NCBI RefSeq assembly: GCF_030651185.1
Contig: NZ_JAUSCJ010000013.1
Location: 124,001 to 188,000, forward strand
Direction: 5' to 3'
From: Phenylobacterium sp.
GTDB lineage: Bacteria > Pseudomonadota > Alphaproteobacteria > Caulobacterales > Caulobacteraceae
DNA length: 64,000 nt
Part shown: piece after piece, positions 9,086-17,037 of the stretch
Layout of the letters: the number at the start of each line of letters is the position of its first letter
Numbering within the stretch: the stretch's first letter is position 1
Translations under genes and position numbers: made by a program
Notes under the pieces: model-generated
What the model saw: the letters and a program-made list of their open reading frames with translations, nothing else
The model's database searches: none
What the model was told of the DNA's origin: nothing

Positions 9086-9709
9086 ATGACCGACAAAGCC
9101 CATGCCGCCAGTGTCTCCGAACTGCTCGTCCTGATCGGGCAGCGCAAGACTCGCAAGGTGTCGGTGGCCGACATCCTGGAGACCTTCGGCGACCGCGCCT
9201 TCGGCGCCCTGATGTTCGTGTTCGCCGCCCCCCTGGTCCTGCCGATGCCGCCCGGGGTCTCGGCCATCCTCGGCGCCCCCCTGGCCTTCATCACCGCCCA
9301 GTGGATGCTGGGACGGCGCACCCTGTGGCTGCCGAAAGCCCTGCTGGCGCGAACCATGAGCATGTCGGACTTCCGCAACCTGTCGGAAAAGCTGATGCCG
9401 CACCTGGAGCGGCTGGAGCGGCGGCTGAAGCCGCGCCTGACCTTCATGTACAATCGCTTCGCCGACCGGCTGATGGGGGCGATCTGCTTCTCGCTCTCCA
9501 TCATCGTCTTCCTGCCGATCCCCTTCGGCAACATGCTGCCCTCCTTCGCCATCGCCGCCTTCGCCATCGGAACGGCGGAACGGGACGGCTATGCGGCGAT
9601 CATCGGCTGGGTGATGGCCGCGGTCAGCATCGTGGTCCTTGGCGTGCTGTCCAAGGCGATCATCGCCGCGATCATGGCCTTCTTCGGCACCCTGATGGGA
9701 ATGTTCTAG
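9086..9709 (+). CDS. ExoD family exopolysaccharide-related membrane protein
   Basis: A 207-residue protein matching the ExoD family, known from Rhizobium exopolysaccharide mutants; its biochemical role is unsettled. The cytoplasmic N-terminal half includes KVSVADILETFGDRAFGALM. Hydrophobic segments lie at about residues 45-75, 130-165 and 175-205. The frame extends back to 9011, but the ATG at 9086 begins directly before the conserved region. No polysaccharide biosynthesis genes are nearby. Its stop is four bases from the convergent DUF1176 gene. Confidence 0.82.
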   Translation: MTDKAHAASVSELLVLIGQRKTRKVSVADILETFGDRAFGALMFVFAAPLVLPMPPGVSAILGAPLAFITAQWMLGRRTLWLPKALLARTMSMSDFRNLSEKLMPHLERLERRLKPRLTFMYNRFADRLMGAICFSLSIIVFLPIPFGNMLPSFAIAAFAIGTAERDGYAAIIGWVMAAVSIVVLGVLSKAIIAAIMAFFGTLMGMF

Positions 9710-9713
9710 CCGC

Positions 9714-10712
9714 TTACTTCCGGCGGGAGCGGAACAGCACCGGCCATTCCTCGGCCGAGAGGCCCCGGCAGGCCGGCATCTCGGACTGGTCGCTGACCCG
9801 GAAAGCCTTGCCGTCCCAGATCCAGCTATTGACCCCGCCGCAGTCGGCGATCCCCCGGCCCTTGTCGAAGTTGCTCAAGGTCTGGGTTTCGGCGTCGAAG
9901 TCGACGTTCATCAGCAGGTTTGTGGACGAGCCATCCAGATTGGGGATCTGCGCCTGGCGGACATTCCCGCCCTGCTCGTCGGCCAGCATGAAGGCGTAGA
10001 TCTCGTTGTAGGCGCCGAGATAGCAGAGCTCCCCGAACAGGATCACACCGGGCGACAGGCGGGCGATGATCGCGCGGTAGTACTTCGGGACTTGGGCGTC
10101 GCAGTCCTCCCCCAGTTGGGCGCGCATCCCAGGCGGGAGCTTGTCGGGCAGCCTGTCCTGGGACACCGCGGGCCCTGGCCGAACCAGGGGAACCGGCGGC
10201 GGCGCGGGGACCGCCGAGGCGGGCCTTGGGCCCTTGGCCACCAGGGCGGTCACGGTCCCGGCCCGCTGCTGCTGGTCGTCCATCCAGCGCAGGGCCGCCG
10301 AGACGCCGGTCAGCAGGATGTCGCCGCGGCCCGGGGCCAGGCTGAGCTTGCGGCCATTGCGGATCGCCGCCAGCAGGGCCGCGGCCTGGGCCGGCGTCAG
10401 GACCACATCGGCGTCGCCCTGCGCCTTGGGCGCGACGCCGGGAACCGGCTCACCGTCCACCTTCACGGCCCAAGGGGTCGGCGCATCGGCCTCCCCCACC
10501 AGGACCAGCCGGATCACCGGCGCGGCGTTGGCCTCGCCCGACCGCCGGACATGGAGGAAGGGGCGGTCCTCGAAGCTGTCCTCCGAGAAGCCGAAGGCCG
10601 AGCAGGCGCGGGTGTTGTCGCAGACCACCGTCCAGTCCTGGAAGCTCTTGCTCGCGGCCGTGGCGGTGGTCGCCACCATTGCGGCCAGCAAGCCCAAGAT
10701 CATCGCCCTCAT
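9714..10712 (-). CDS. DUF1176 domain protein, secreted
   Basis: A 332-residue exported protein. Residues 1-19 form a Sec-type signal peptide ending ATTATAA, followed by the DUF1176 start KSFQDWTVVCDNTRACSAFG. A proline-rich stretch lies around residues 165-185. Several cysteines (C31, C37 and pairs near the C-terminus) suggest disulfides in the periplasm. The function of DUF1176 is not established. The ATG at 10712 is the only plausible start. It is a single gene, divergent from the aminotransferase. Confidence 0.85.
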   Translation of the reverse strand: MRAMILGLLAAMVATTATAASKSFQDWTVVCDNTRACSAFGFSEDSFEDRPFLHVRRSGEANAAPVIRLVLVGEADAPTPWAVKVDGEPVPGVAPKAQGDADVVLTPAQAAALLAAIRNGRKLSLAPGRGDILLTGVSAALRWMDDQQQRAGTVTALVAKGPRPASAVPAPPPVPLVRPGPAVSQDRLPDKLPPGMRAQLGEDCDAQVPKYYRAIIARLSPGVILFGELCYLGAYNEIYAFMLADEQGGNVRQAQIPNLDGSSTNLLMNVDFDAETQTLSNFDKGRGIADCGGVNSWIWDGKAFRVSDQSEMPACRGLSAEEWPVLFRSRRK

Positions 10713-10794
10713 GGTCCGCTCCCGGTTGCCGAGTCCCGCGCGGAGCGTAAGGTCTGATCAAGCCATGGCAATTGGCGAAGGACAGGGGACCAGC

Positions 10795-12075
10795 ATGAGC
10801 CGAGCCAACAGCCGAGACCGCGCCCTGCGCGAACGCGCCGCCGCGGTCATTCCCGGCGGCATGTACGGTCACCAGTCGGTGGGCCTGCTGCCCGACGACT
10901 ATCCGCAGTTCTTCGCGCGTGGCGAAGGCGCCCACCTCTGGGACGTGGACGGCCATCGCTACCTCGACTTCATGTGCGCCTATGGCCCCAACCTGTTCGG
11001 CTACGCCCATCCGGAGATCGATGCGGCCTATGTGCGCCAGCTGGGCCTCGGCGACACCCTCACCGGCCCCACCGAACTGATGGTGCGGTTGGCGGAGGAG
11101 ATGACCGCCCTGGTGACCCACGCCGACTGGGCGATCTTCTGCAAGAACGGCACGGACGCCACCTCCATGGCGCTCTCCACCGCCCGCCAGCACACCCGGC
11201 GTAAGACCATCATCCGGGCCAAGGGGGCCTATCACGGCGCGGCCACCTGGTGCGTCAACCGCCCTGCGGGCACGGTGCCCAGCGATCAGGCCCACCAGAT
11301 CTTCTGCGACTACAACGACGTGGCCAGCCTGGAGGCGGCCGCCGCCCAGGCGGGCGATGACCTGGCCGGCATCTTCGCCGCCCCCTTCAAGCACGACGCC
11401 TTTATCGACCAGGCCGACCCCGATCTGGCCTATGCCCGCAAGGCCCGCGAAATCTGCGACGCCACCGGCGCCCTGCTGATCGTCGATGAGGTCCGCGCGG
11501 GCCTGCGGTTGTCGCGCGACCTCTCCTGGTCGCGGATCGGGGTGCAGCCGGACCTGTCGACCTGGGGCAAGTGCCTGGCCAACGGCCATCCGATCTCGAT
11601 GATGCTGGGCGCCGACAAGGCCCGGAAGGCCGCCTCGCAGATCTATGTCACCGGCTCCTTCTGGTACCAGGCCGCCCCGATGGCCGCGGCCCTGGAGACG
11701 CTGCGCCTGGTGCGCGACACCGACTATCTGGAGCGCCTGCAGACCCTGGGCGACCGGCTGGCCGACGGCCTTCGCGAGCGGGCGACGGCGGCCGGCTTCG
11801 GCTTCCGGGTCTCGGGGCCGGTGCAGATGCCGCTGTTCCTGTTCGACGACGATCCCGACCTGCGAAAGGGCTTCTGCTGGTCCAGCGAGATGCTGAACCG
11901 TGGCGTCTACGTCCACCCGTGGCACAACATGTTCATGTGCGCGGCGATGACCGAGGCCGACATCGACGCCGCCCTCGACGCCGCCGAAGCCTCCTTCGCG
12001 GTGCTGAAGACCCAGGGTCCCAGCCTCGCACCGGTCGCCAAGATGAGTTTCCTCATGCCCTCCAGCCAAGGTTAG
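10795..12075 (+). CDS. Class III PLP aminotransferase / glutamate-1-semialdehyde aminomutase-like
   Basis: A 426-residue fold-type I PLP enzyme. The cofactor lysine is K259 in STWGKCLANGHPIS, and the ring-stacking aspartate is D231 in LLIVDEVRAGLR; most relatives have DEVxTGFR there, so the Thr-to-Ala and Phe-to-Leu changes are notable. It resembles HemL-type proteins but is unlikely to be the housekeeping HemL, because it lies alone with an amidase only three bases downstream. Two ATGs are possible; 10795 is preferred because AGGGG precedes it, while 10765 would add ten residues. A role in amino-acid amide or beta-amino acid metabolism is an inference from the pairing. Confidence 0.8.
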   Translation: MSRANSRDRALRERAAAVIPGGMYGHQSVGLLPDDYPQFFARGEGAHLWDVDGHRYLDFMCAYGPNLFGYAHPEIDAAYVRQLGLGDTLTGPTELMVRLAEEMTALVTHADWAIFCKNGTDATSMALSTARQHTRRKTIIRAKGAYHGAATWCVNRPAGTVPSDQAHQIFCDYNDVASLEAAAAQAGDDLAGIFAAPFKHDAFIDQADPDLAYARKAREICDATGALLIVDEVRAGLRLSRDLSWSRIGVQPDLSTWGKCLANGHPISMMLGADKARKAASQIYVTGSFWYQAAPMAAALETLRLVRDTDYLERLQTLGDRLADGLRERATAAGFGFRVSGPVQMPLFLFDDDPDLRKGFCWSSEMLNRGVYVHPWHNMFMCAAMTEADIDAALDAAEASFAVLKTQGPSLAPVAKMSFLMPSSQG

Positions 12076-12078
12076 ACC

Positions 12079-13509
12079 ATGCCGATCAGCGACTATTCCG
12101 AGCACGACGGCGTGGCCCTGGGCCAGATGGTGGCCAAGGGCGAGGTGACGCCCCTGGAGCTGGTGGACGCCGCCATCGCGCGCATCGAGCGGCACAACGG
12201 CACGCTGAACGCGGTGGTCCACACCGCCTATGACGAAGCCCGCGACCGCGCCAAGGGCCCGCTGCCCGACGGCCCGTTCAAGGGCGTGCCCTTCCTGATC
12301 AAGGACCTGGGCATGCCGGTGGCCGGCTGGCCTCGCACGTCAGGGAGCAAGTTCGCCCGCCACATCGTCGACGCCCAGGACGGCGGCCTGACCCGGCGAT
12401 ACCGCCAGGCCGGCGTCATCCCGCTCGGCAAGACCAACACGCCGGAATACGGCATCACCGGCACGACGGAGAGCGCCCTGCTGGGCCCCTGCCGCAATCC
12501 CTGGAACCCCGCCCACATCTCCGGCGGCTCCTCGGGCGGCGCGGCGTCGGCGGTGGCGGCGGGCATCGTGCCCATGGCCCACGCCAGCGACGGCCTGGGC
12601 TCGATCCGCATCCCGGCCGCCTGCTGCGGTCTGGTCGGGCTGAAGGTCAATCGCGACCGGGTGCCCAACCTGCCCGACGCCTACGACTACGCGGCCGGTT
12701 TCGTGGTGGACCATGTGGTGACCCGGACGGTGCGCGATAGCGCCGTCATGCTGGACGTCACCGGCATACCCGAGGTGGGCTCGCCCTACGCCCTGCCGCC
12801 GAAGGCGCGGCCCTATGCGCAGGAGATCGAGACCTCGCCCGGCAAGCTGCGCATCGCCTGGTCCAGCGAGACCGCCAACGGCCGCCCCATCGACCCGGAG
12901 ATCCAGGCGGCCCTGGAACGCACCGCCACCCTGCTGAAGGGCCTGGGCCACGAGGTGGTGGAGAAGGGTCTGGGCATCGACTACCGCGCCCTCTACGCCG
13001 CCCGCGGCCCGGTGAGCGGCGCCAACTTCGCCGGCGGCATGGAGCGCCTGATCGATGAGGTGGGCCGCGAACCGGAACAGGACGAGCTGGAGCCCCTGAC
13101 CTGGGCCTCCCTGAAGGGCGGCCGCCGGGTGACCGGCGCCCAGGCCTTCCGCGCCCTGCAGGACCTGCGCGCCCTGAACCGCTTCACCCTGGCCTTCTTC
13201 GAGGACTGGGACATCTATCTCTGCCCGGTGCTGGGCACGCCCGTGCCGGAGGTCGGCTTCATCGACCCGGTCAACCTGGAGCCCAAGGAGGTCAACCGCC
13301 GCCAGGGCCAGGTCTTCCCCTTCACGCCGCCGATGAACTTCTCCGGCCAGCCCTCCATCTCCCTGCCCCTGGAGATGGATTCGAACGGCCTGCCCATCGG
13401 CATGATGTTCAGTTCCCGCTACGCCGACGAAGCCACCCTCTTCCGCCTGGCCGCGCAACTTGAGAAGGAAGCCCCCTGGAAAGGCCGCCGTCCCGCGGTC
13501 TGGGGGTAG
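12079..13509 (+). CDS. Amidase (amidase signature family)
   Basis: A 476-residue amidase signature enzyme that would hydrolyse a carboxylic amide. The Ser-cisSer-Lys triad can be placed: K75 in FLIKDLGMP, the paired serines at 151-152 in ISGGSSGGAAS and the nucleophile S175 in DGLGSIRIPA. Length is normal. It starts three bases after the aminotransferase stop, so the two form an operon, and the DUF423 gene follows after four bases. The substrate is unknown. Members of this length include aryl-acylamidases and enantioselective amidases; a GatA role is unlikely as GatB and GatC are absent. Confidence 0.88.
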   Translation: MPISDYSEHDGVALGQMVAKGEVTPLELVDAAIARIERHNGTLNAVVHTAYDEARDRAKGPLPDGPFKGVPFLIKDLGMPVAGWPRTSGSKFARHIVDAQDGGLTRRYRQAGVIPLGKTNTPEYGITGTTESALLGPCRNPWNPAHISGGSSGGAASAVAAGIVPMAHASDGLGSIRIPAACCGLVGLKVNRDRVPNLPDAYDYAAGFVVDHVVTRTVRDSAVMLDVTGIPEVGSPYALPPKARPYAQEIETSPGKLRIAWSSETANGRPIDPEIQAALERTATLLKGLGHEVVEKGLGIDYRALYAARGPVSGANFAGGMERLIDEVGREPEQDELEPLTWASLKGGRRVTGAQAFRALQDLRALNRFTLAFFEDWDIYLCPVLGTPVPEVGFIDPVNLEPKEVNRRQGQVFPFTPPMNFSGQPSISLPLEMDSNGLPIGMMFSSRYADEATLFRLAAQLEKEAPWKGRRPAVWG

Positions 13510-13513
13510 GTCC

Positions 13514-13858
13514 ATGGGTCCCTGGTTTCGCCTGGCCGCCATCGGCGGCTTCCTCTGCGTCGGCTTCGGCGCCTTCGCCGCCCACGGGATCACCGATCCG
13601 AAAGCCCAGGAGTGGCTGAAGACCGGCGCCCTCTACGGCTTCGTCCACATGCTGGCGGTGTTCGCCGCCGCCCAGAGGTTCGGCCGCGGCGCGGCCTTGG
13701 CGCCGCCGCTGTTCCTGGCGGGCCTGGTGCTGTTCTCCGGCTCGCTGTGGGCCATGGGCCTGGGCGCGCCCCGCTGGCTGGGCGCCATCACCCCCCTGGG
13801 GGGCCTTGCCTTCATGGCCGGCTGGGCGGCGCTGGCCTGGAGCCGGCCGAAGGCCTAG
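13514..13858 (+). CDS. DUF423 small membrane protein
   Basis: A 114-residue protein with four predicted membrane helices (about residues 5-25, 38-55, 62-85 and 88-108). It shows the DUF423 hallmark GFGAFAAHGI and a second element YGFVHMLAV. The family is widespread and of unknown function. The ATG at 13514 follows the amidase stop by four bases, so it is probably the third gene of the aminotransferase-amidase transcript, though the functional link may be accidental. Confidence 0.85.
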   Translation: MGPWFRLAAIGGFLCVGFGAFAAHGITDPKAQEWLKTGALYGFVHMLAVFAAAQRFGRGAALAPPLFLAGLVLFSGSLWAMGLGAPRWLGAITPLGGLAFMAGWAALAWSRPKA

Positions 13859-13923
13859 GGCCCGCTGTTCGACCAGAGAGCGAAGACCGGGATCGACCCG
13901 TTGCGGACAGTTGGGTCGGCGCC

Positions 13924-14565
13924 CTAGCGTTCAAACAGCCCGGCGGGTTGCGTAGCTGTATTGATGCGATCAGACCACTTGAGCAGCCGGGGGTGGCTGG
14001 ACATCAGCTCGTCGAATTCGGGGGCTTCGGCGAAGAGGCGGAACATCGGCGCGGCGTGGAGGTCCGCAAGGGAAAGTGTATCGCCGCTCAGCCATTCCCC
14101 TTCCGGCGAGATGGCTTCAAGCGCCGCCAGGCACACCCGAGCTTCACGACGTGAGGCGTCGAGCCGCACCGGGTCTGGCCTTCGCCCGCGGCGCGGGCCT
14201 TCCACTTGCTCGACGTACAAGCCCCAGACCAGCGTGCGGTAAGCATAGTTGTCCATGATGGAAATTGCCTGGCCCATCGATGCGCGCCCGGATGGCGCGC
14301 TCGGCTGCAAGGCTGGTCCCTCGAACGCCTCGTCTACGTATCGACAAGTAGGCGCCGTCTCATAGAGGCGCACATCGCCATGCTGGAAGGCCGGAATACG
14401 ACCGAAGGGATGGCGCGTCAGATAGGCCGGTTGCTTGCCCTCCGTCCAAGCATCAACCTCTACCAGATTGTACCCGACTCCCTTCGCCCAAAGCGTCAGC
14501 CGTAAGGCCTGCACATAGACGCTGTAGGACGCGCCGTAGACCGTAGGTAAATCCGCTGCTCGCAT
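13924..14565 (-). CDS. Glutathione S-transferase family protein
   Basis: A 213-residue protein with a thioredoxin-like N-terminal domain (residues 1-75; VYGASYSVYVQALRLTLWAKGV, then FGRIPAFQHGDVRLYETAPTCRYVDE) and a helical C-terminal domain (TLSLADLHAAPMFRLF). It therefore probably conjugates or reduces small molecules with glutathione. The frame is open to 14685, but the ATG at 14565 has a G-rich site five bases upstream and starts at the natural domain boundary. Codon choice here is visibly less GC-biased than in neighbours, as in the frameshifted gene next door, hinting at later acquisition. Confidence 0.8.
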   Translation of the reverse strand: MRAADLPTVYGASYSVYVQALRLTLWAKGVGYNLVEVDAWTEGKQPAYLTRHPFGRIPAFQHGDVRLYETAPTCRYVDEAFEGPALQPSAPSGRASMGQAISIMDNYAYRTLVWGLYVEQVEGPRRGRRPDPVRLDASRREARVCLAALEAISPEGEWLSGDTLSLADLHAAPMFRLFAEAPEFDELMSSHPRLLKWSDRINTATQPAGLFER

Positions 14566-14832
14566 GGCGCCCCCAAAGGGATCAGACCAGCTGAGCGCGG
14601 GAGAGGCAATCTCGAGCAGATCGGACGTGGAGCGCCGTAGCTTTGGGAACAAGGCGATGGGCGGGATAGGAGGTCTGCAACCCACCCTCAGCCGACGTCG
14701 ACAAGGTCCGCATCCGGGCCATTTAGCTGAACGTCTGCTTGCGGCGACTCTGGTCGCGACCGCTCACGACCCGTTGCCAACGTCCAAGTGATATTGCGAA
14801 GCTGCGCGGCTCGGGCGAAAACTGGCCTTGCC

Positions 14833-15170
14833 ATGAAGAACCAGCTTACTCGCGGCCTCGGTCGACGGCTCATGTACATCGAGAACAAGGACGGCGACAT
14901 CGATGGCGTCCCTGCTCGCATCGGCTGGGCCGAGTTCTCGAAAACGGGAAAGACGGTTCGATACCGAGGCCGCGAACTCGCGAGCATCGGAGGTCGAGGT
15001 GTGCGCGGCAACTTCATCGATGCCGAGACGCGCGAGGAATATTGGGTATCAGACGTGAGCAACGCGGCTCGAACACCCACCAGGCCGAGAATGTCAGAGT
15101 GGAGATCGATCCAGACGCGCTCGACGCGTATCGCGCCGTGAGATCAGGCGCGCCTGCCTCGAAGGTCTGA
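14833..15170 (+). pseudogene. Small conserved protein broken by a one-base frameshift (family often mislabelled DXP synthase)
   Basis: From the ATG at 14833 the reading frame encodes GRRLMYIENKDGDIDGVPAR, GWAEFSKTGKTVRYRGRELA and GNFIDAETREEYWVS. This is the pattern of a small alphaproteobacterial family of unknown function whose members are sometimes wrongly named deoxyxylulose-phosphate synthase. After YWVSDVS the frame becomes nonsense, but the next frame continues the family's ending: RGSNTHQAENVRVEIDPDA up to a TGA at 15168-15170. A single missing base at about 15058-15066 explains this. The usual tryptophan in the THWAE-like motif is also replaced. It may be a real pseudogene or a sequencing error. 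Confidence 0.7.
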
Positions 15171-15330
15171 AATCCACCCGTCTCGGACCCGAAGCACGTC
15201 CCCTTCCCGCTCCCGAAGCCTTCGCCCCGAGCCGCGCTTGATCTCGGCGGGCTTCCGGAATGGACTTTCTGGGGGTAGCTTCGATAGGTAGAGGTAGCCG
15301 CCGCTCTCCGCGCGCCCTGCCGGGAGCCGC

Positions 15331-16320
15331 ATGCCTCAAGATTTCTTCCGACACCCCGCGTGGCGAGGCTACCTGCTGGCCCTCCTCGCCTGGGGTGTGG
15401 CCTTCACCCTGCGCTTCGCGCTGGCGCACTGGTTCCCGCCGGGCTTTCCCTACCTGACCTTCTTCCCGGCCGTGGTGCTGGTGGCCTACTATGCCGGCCC
15501 GCGGCCTGCCATCCTGACCGCCACCCTGTCTGGCCTGGCCGCCTGGTGGTTCTGGATCGGTCCGCCAGGCTTTGACATCGGCGTCGCCACCCTGGTCGCC
15601 CTGGGTTTTTACATCTTCGTCGCGGCGGTCGACATCTTCTTCATCGTCGGCATGGACGGCGCGTCGCGGCGGCTGTCGCGCGAGGTCGAGCGCAACGCCG
15701 CCCTCGCCGAGAGCCGCGACATCCTGCTGCGGGAGGTGCAGCACCGGGTCTCCAACAATATCCAGGTGGTGAGCGCGCTGCTGAGCCTGGAAGCGCGCGC
15801 CTCGACCGATCCGGGCGCCCGCAAGGCCCTGGCCGACGCGTCTGCGCGCACCGCCCTGGTGGCCCAGATCCAGAGAAGCCTGGCTGACGCCGAGCGGCAG
15901 GCCACCGCCTTTGAGTCCCTGGCGCGCTCCATCGTCGATGACGCGCTGCAGGCGGCCGCCCGCGACGATGTCGCCGTATCCATCTCCAGCGGCGGGGTGG
16001 TGCTGTCAGCCGAGGAAGCCACGCCGGTCGTCCTGATCATGCTGGAATGCGTGAACAACGCCCTGGAGCATGCCTTCCCCGATCGTCCCGGCGAGATCAC
16101 GATCGAGCTGTCCGACGACGGGGCGGTTCGAACCCTGGTCATCGCCGACGACGGCGTGGGCGTCTCCGGAACGGCGACCGCCGAACTCGGAAGTCTGGGG
16201 CTGCGGATCATCACCGCGCTGACGCGACAATTGGGCGGGCAGTGGTCGCTTCAGTCGGCCGACCCCGGCGCGAGCGCCCGGTTGACCTGGCCGAGTCCCT
16301 CCGCGTCGCGCCAGACCTGA
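15331..16320 (+). CDS. Membrane sensor histidine kinase, HWE/HisKA_2 type, DUF4118 sensor
   Basis: A 329-residue kinase. Residues 1-108 form a DUF4118-like membrane module (helices about 13-32, 42-58, 62-78 and 84-106). The phosphoacceptor segment LLREVQHRVSNNIQVVSALL has its histidine at residue 138, typical of the HWE/HisKA_2 group. The ATPase domain has an N-box ECVNNALEHAFP near residue 235 and G-boxes IADDGVGVSG and LGLRIITAL. Such kinases in alphaproteobacteria often feed the general stress response (PhyR-NepR) or orphan regulators, but no response regulator is adjacent. The ATG at 15331 has GGGAG just upstream. Confidence 0.9.
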   Translation: MPQDFFRHPAWRGYLLALLAWGVAFTLRFALAHWFPPGFPYLTFFPAVVLVAYYAGPRPAILTATLSGLAAWWFWIGPPGFDIGVATLVALGFYIFVAAVDIFFIVGMDGASRRLSREVERNAALAESRDILLREVQHRVSNNIQVVSALLSLEARASTDPGARKALADASARTALVAQIQRSLADAERQATAFESLARSIVDDALQAAARDDVAVSISSGGVVLSAEEATPVVLIMLECVNNALEHAFPDRPGEITIELSDDGAVRTLVIADDGVGVSGTATAELGSLGLRIITALTRQLGGQWSLQSADPGASARLTWPSPSASRQT

Positions 16321-16323
16321 CAC

Positions 16324-16343
16324 GGCGACCGCTGCGGGTCGCC
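16324..16343 (+). terminator. Candidate hairpin terminator after the histidine kinase
   Basis: GGCGACC (16324-16330) pairs with GGTCGCC (16337-16343) across six bases, four bases after the kinase stop codon. No T-run follows, so factor-independent termination is uncertain. Confidence 0.4.
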
Positions 16344-16408
16344 CAAGCCTTGTCGCACCGGAGTTCGGCGAAGCGCGCCTCCCCTCTTCGATCTTATGGC
16401 CACACGAC

Positions 16409-16705
16409 CTAGGCGGCGGTCGCCGTGAGCTTCAGCCCGAGGGCCTGCACCACCTTCAGCACGGTGGCGAACTCCGGATTGCCGTCCTTGGAGAGCGCCT
16501 TGTAGAGGCTCTCGCGGCCAAGCCCGGCGGCGCGGGCCACCTCCGACATGCCACGGGCGCGGGCGATGTCGCCGAGCGCCGCCATGATCAGGCCGGTGTC
16601 GCCCTCATCCAGGGAGGCCTGCAGGTAGGCGGCCACATCGGCCTCGGTCTTCAGATGCTCGGCGGGGTCCCAAACACGGGTTGTCACGGTTTCGGTCTTC
16701 GCCAT
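16409..16705 (-). CDS. HigA-like antitoxin, helix-turn-helix
   Basis: A 98-residue antitoxin of the addiction-module antidote family. The N-terminal half (WDPAEHLKTEADVAAYLQASLDEG) is the usual toxin-binding part. The C-terminal half holds a helix-turn-helix (MSEVARAAGLGRESLYKALS at about residues 53-72) that would bind its own promoter. AGGAG lies six bases before the ATG at 16705; an ATG at 16708 is also possible. It lies nine bases after the toxin gene. The order toxin-antitoxin is characteristic of HigBA-type modules, in contrast to the usual antitoxin-first order. Confidence 0.88.
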   Translation of the reverse strand: MAKTETVTTRVWDPAEHLKTEADVAAYLQASLDEGDTGLIMAALGDIARARGMSEVARAAGLGRESLYKALSKDGNPEFATVLKVVQALGLKLTATAA

Positions 16706-16714
16706 CATCTGCTC

Positions 16715-17005
16715 CTAAAGCCGCGCCGCCAGAGCGATCGCCGCGGCGATGTCCCGGCTTTGCGTCCGCTTGTCACCGCCCGCCAGCAGGATCGCCAAGG
16801 TGTCGCCTCGGCGAACGAAATAGACCCGGTAGCCCGGACCATAATCAATCCGCATCTCGCTCACCCCGGAGCCCACAGGCTTTACGTCGCCCGGATTGCC
16901 CAAGGACAGGCGGCGGATCCGGATCAGTATCCGTGCGCGGGCCTGCGCATCCCCAAGCGCGTCAAACCAGGCGGCATAAGCCTCTGTCTCGCGAACTTCG
17001 ATCAC
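16715..17005 (-). CDS. HigB/RelE-type toxin
   Basis: A 96-residue toxin of the RelE/ParE superfamily, addiction-module killer group. The core RIRRLSLGNPGDVKPVGSGV, then MRIDYGPGYRVYFVRRGD and LLAGGDKRTQ are the family landmarks. Relatives cleave mRNA on the ribosome or poison gyrase; the HigB-like sequence favours mRNA cleavage. The start is GTG at 17005 with AGGA seven bases upstream. The ribosome site itself lies inside the palindrome at 17010-17025, so autorepression could block both transcription and translation. Confidence 0.88.
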   Translation of the reverse strand: MIEVRETEAYAAWFDALGDAQARARILIRIRRLSLGNPGDVKPVGSGVSEMRIDYGPGYRVYFVRRGDTLAILLAGGDKRTQSRDIAAAIALAARL

Positions 17006-17009
17006 AATC

Positions 17010-17025
17010 GTATCCTACAAGATAC
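17010..17025. promoter_or_regulatory. Palindromic operator candidate of the HigBA module
   Basis: GTATCCTACAAGATAC is an inverted repeat with GTATC/GATAC arms and six bases between. It sits four bases before the toxin GTG and covers its ribosome-binding site. Similar palindromes precede many type II modules, where the antitoxin binds them. Confidence 0.6.
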
Positions 17026-17037
17026 AGACTGACAATG

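Noticed and set aside
14739..15170. A separate 143-codon gene overlapping the small conserved gene
   Set aside because: Only its last 30 or so residues make sense, and they are the missing end of the frameshifted gene at 14833.
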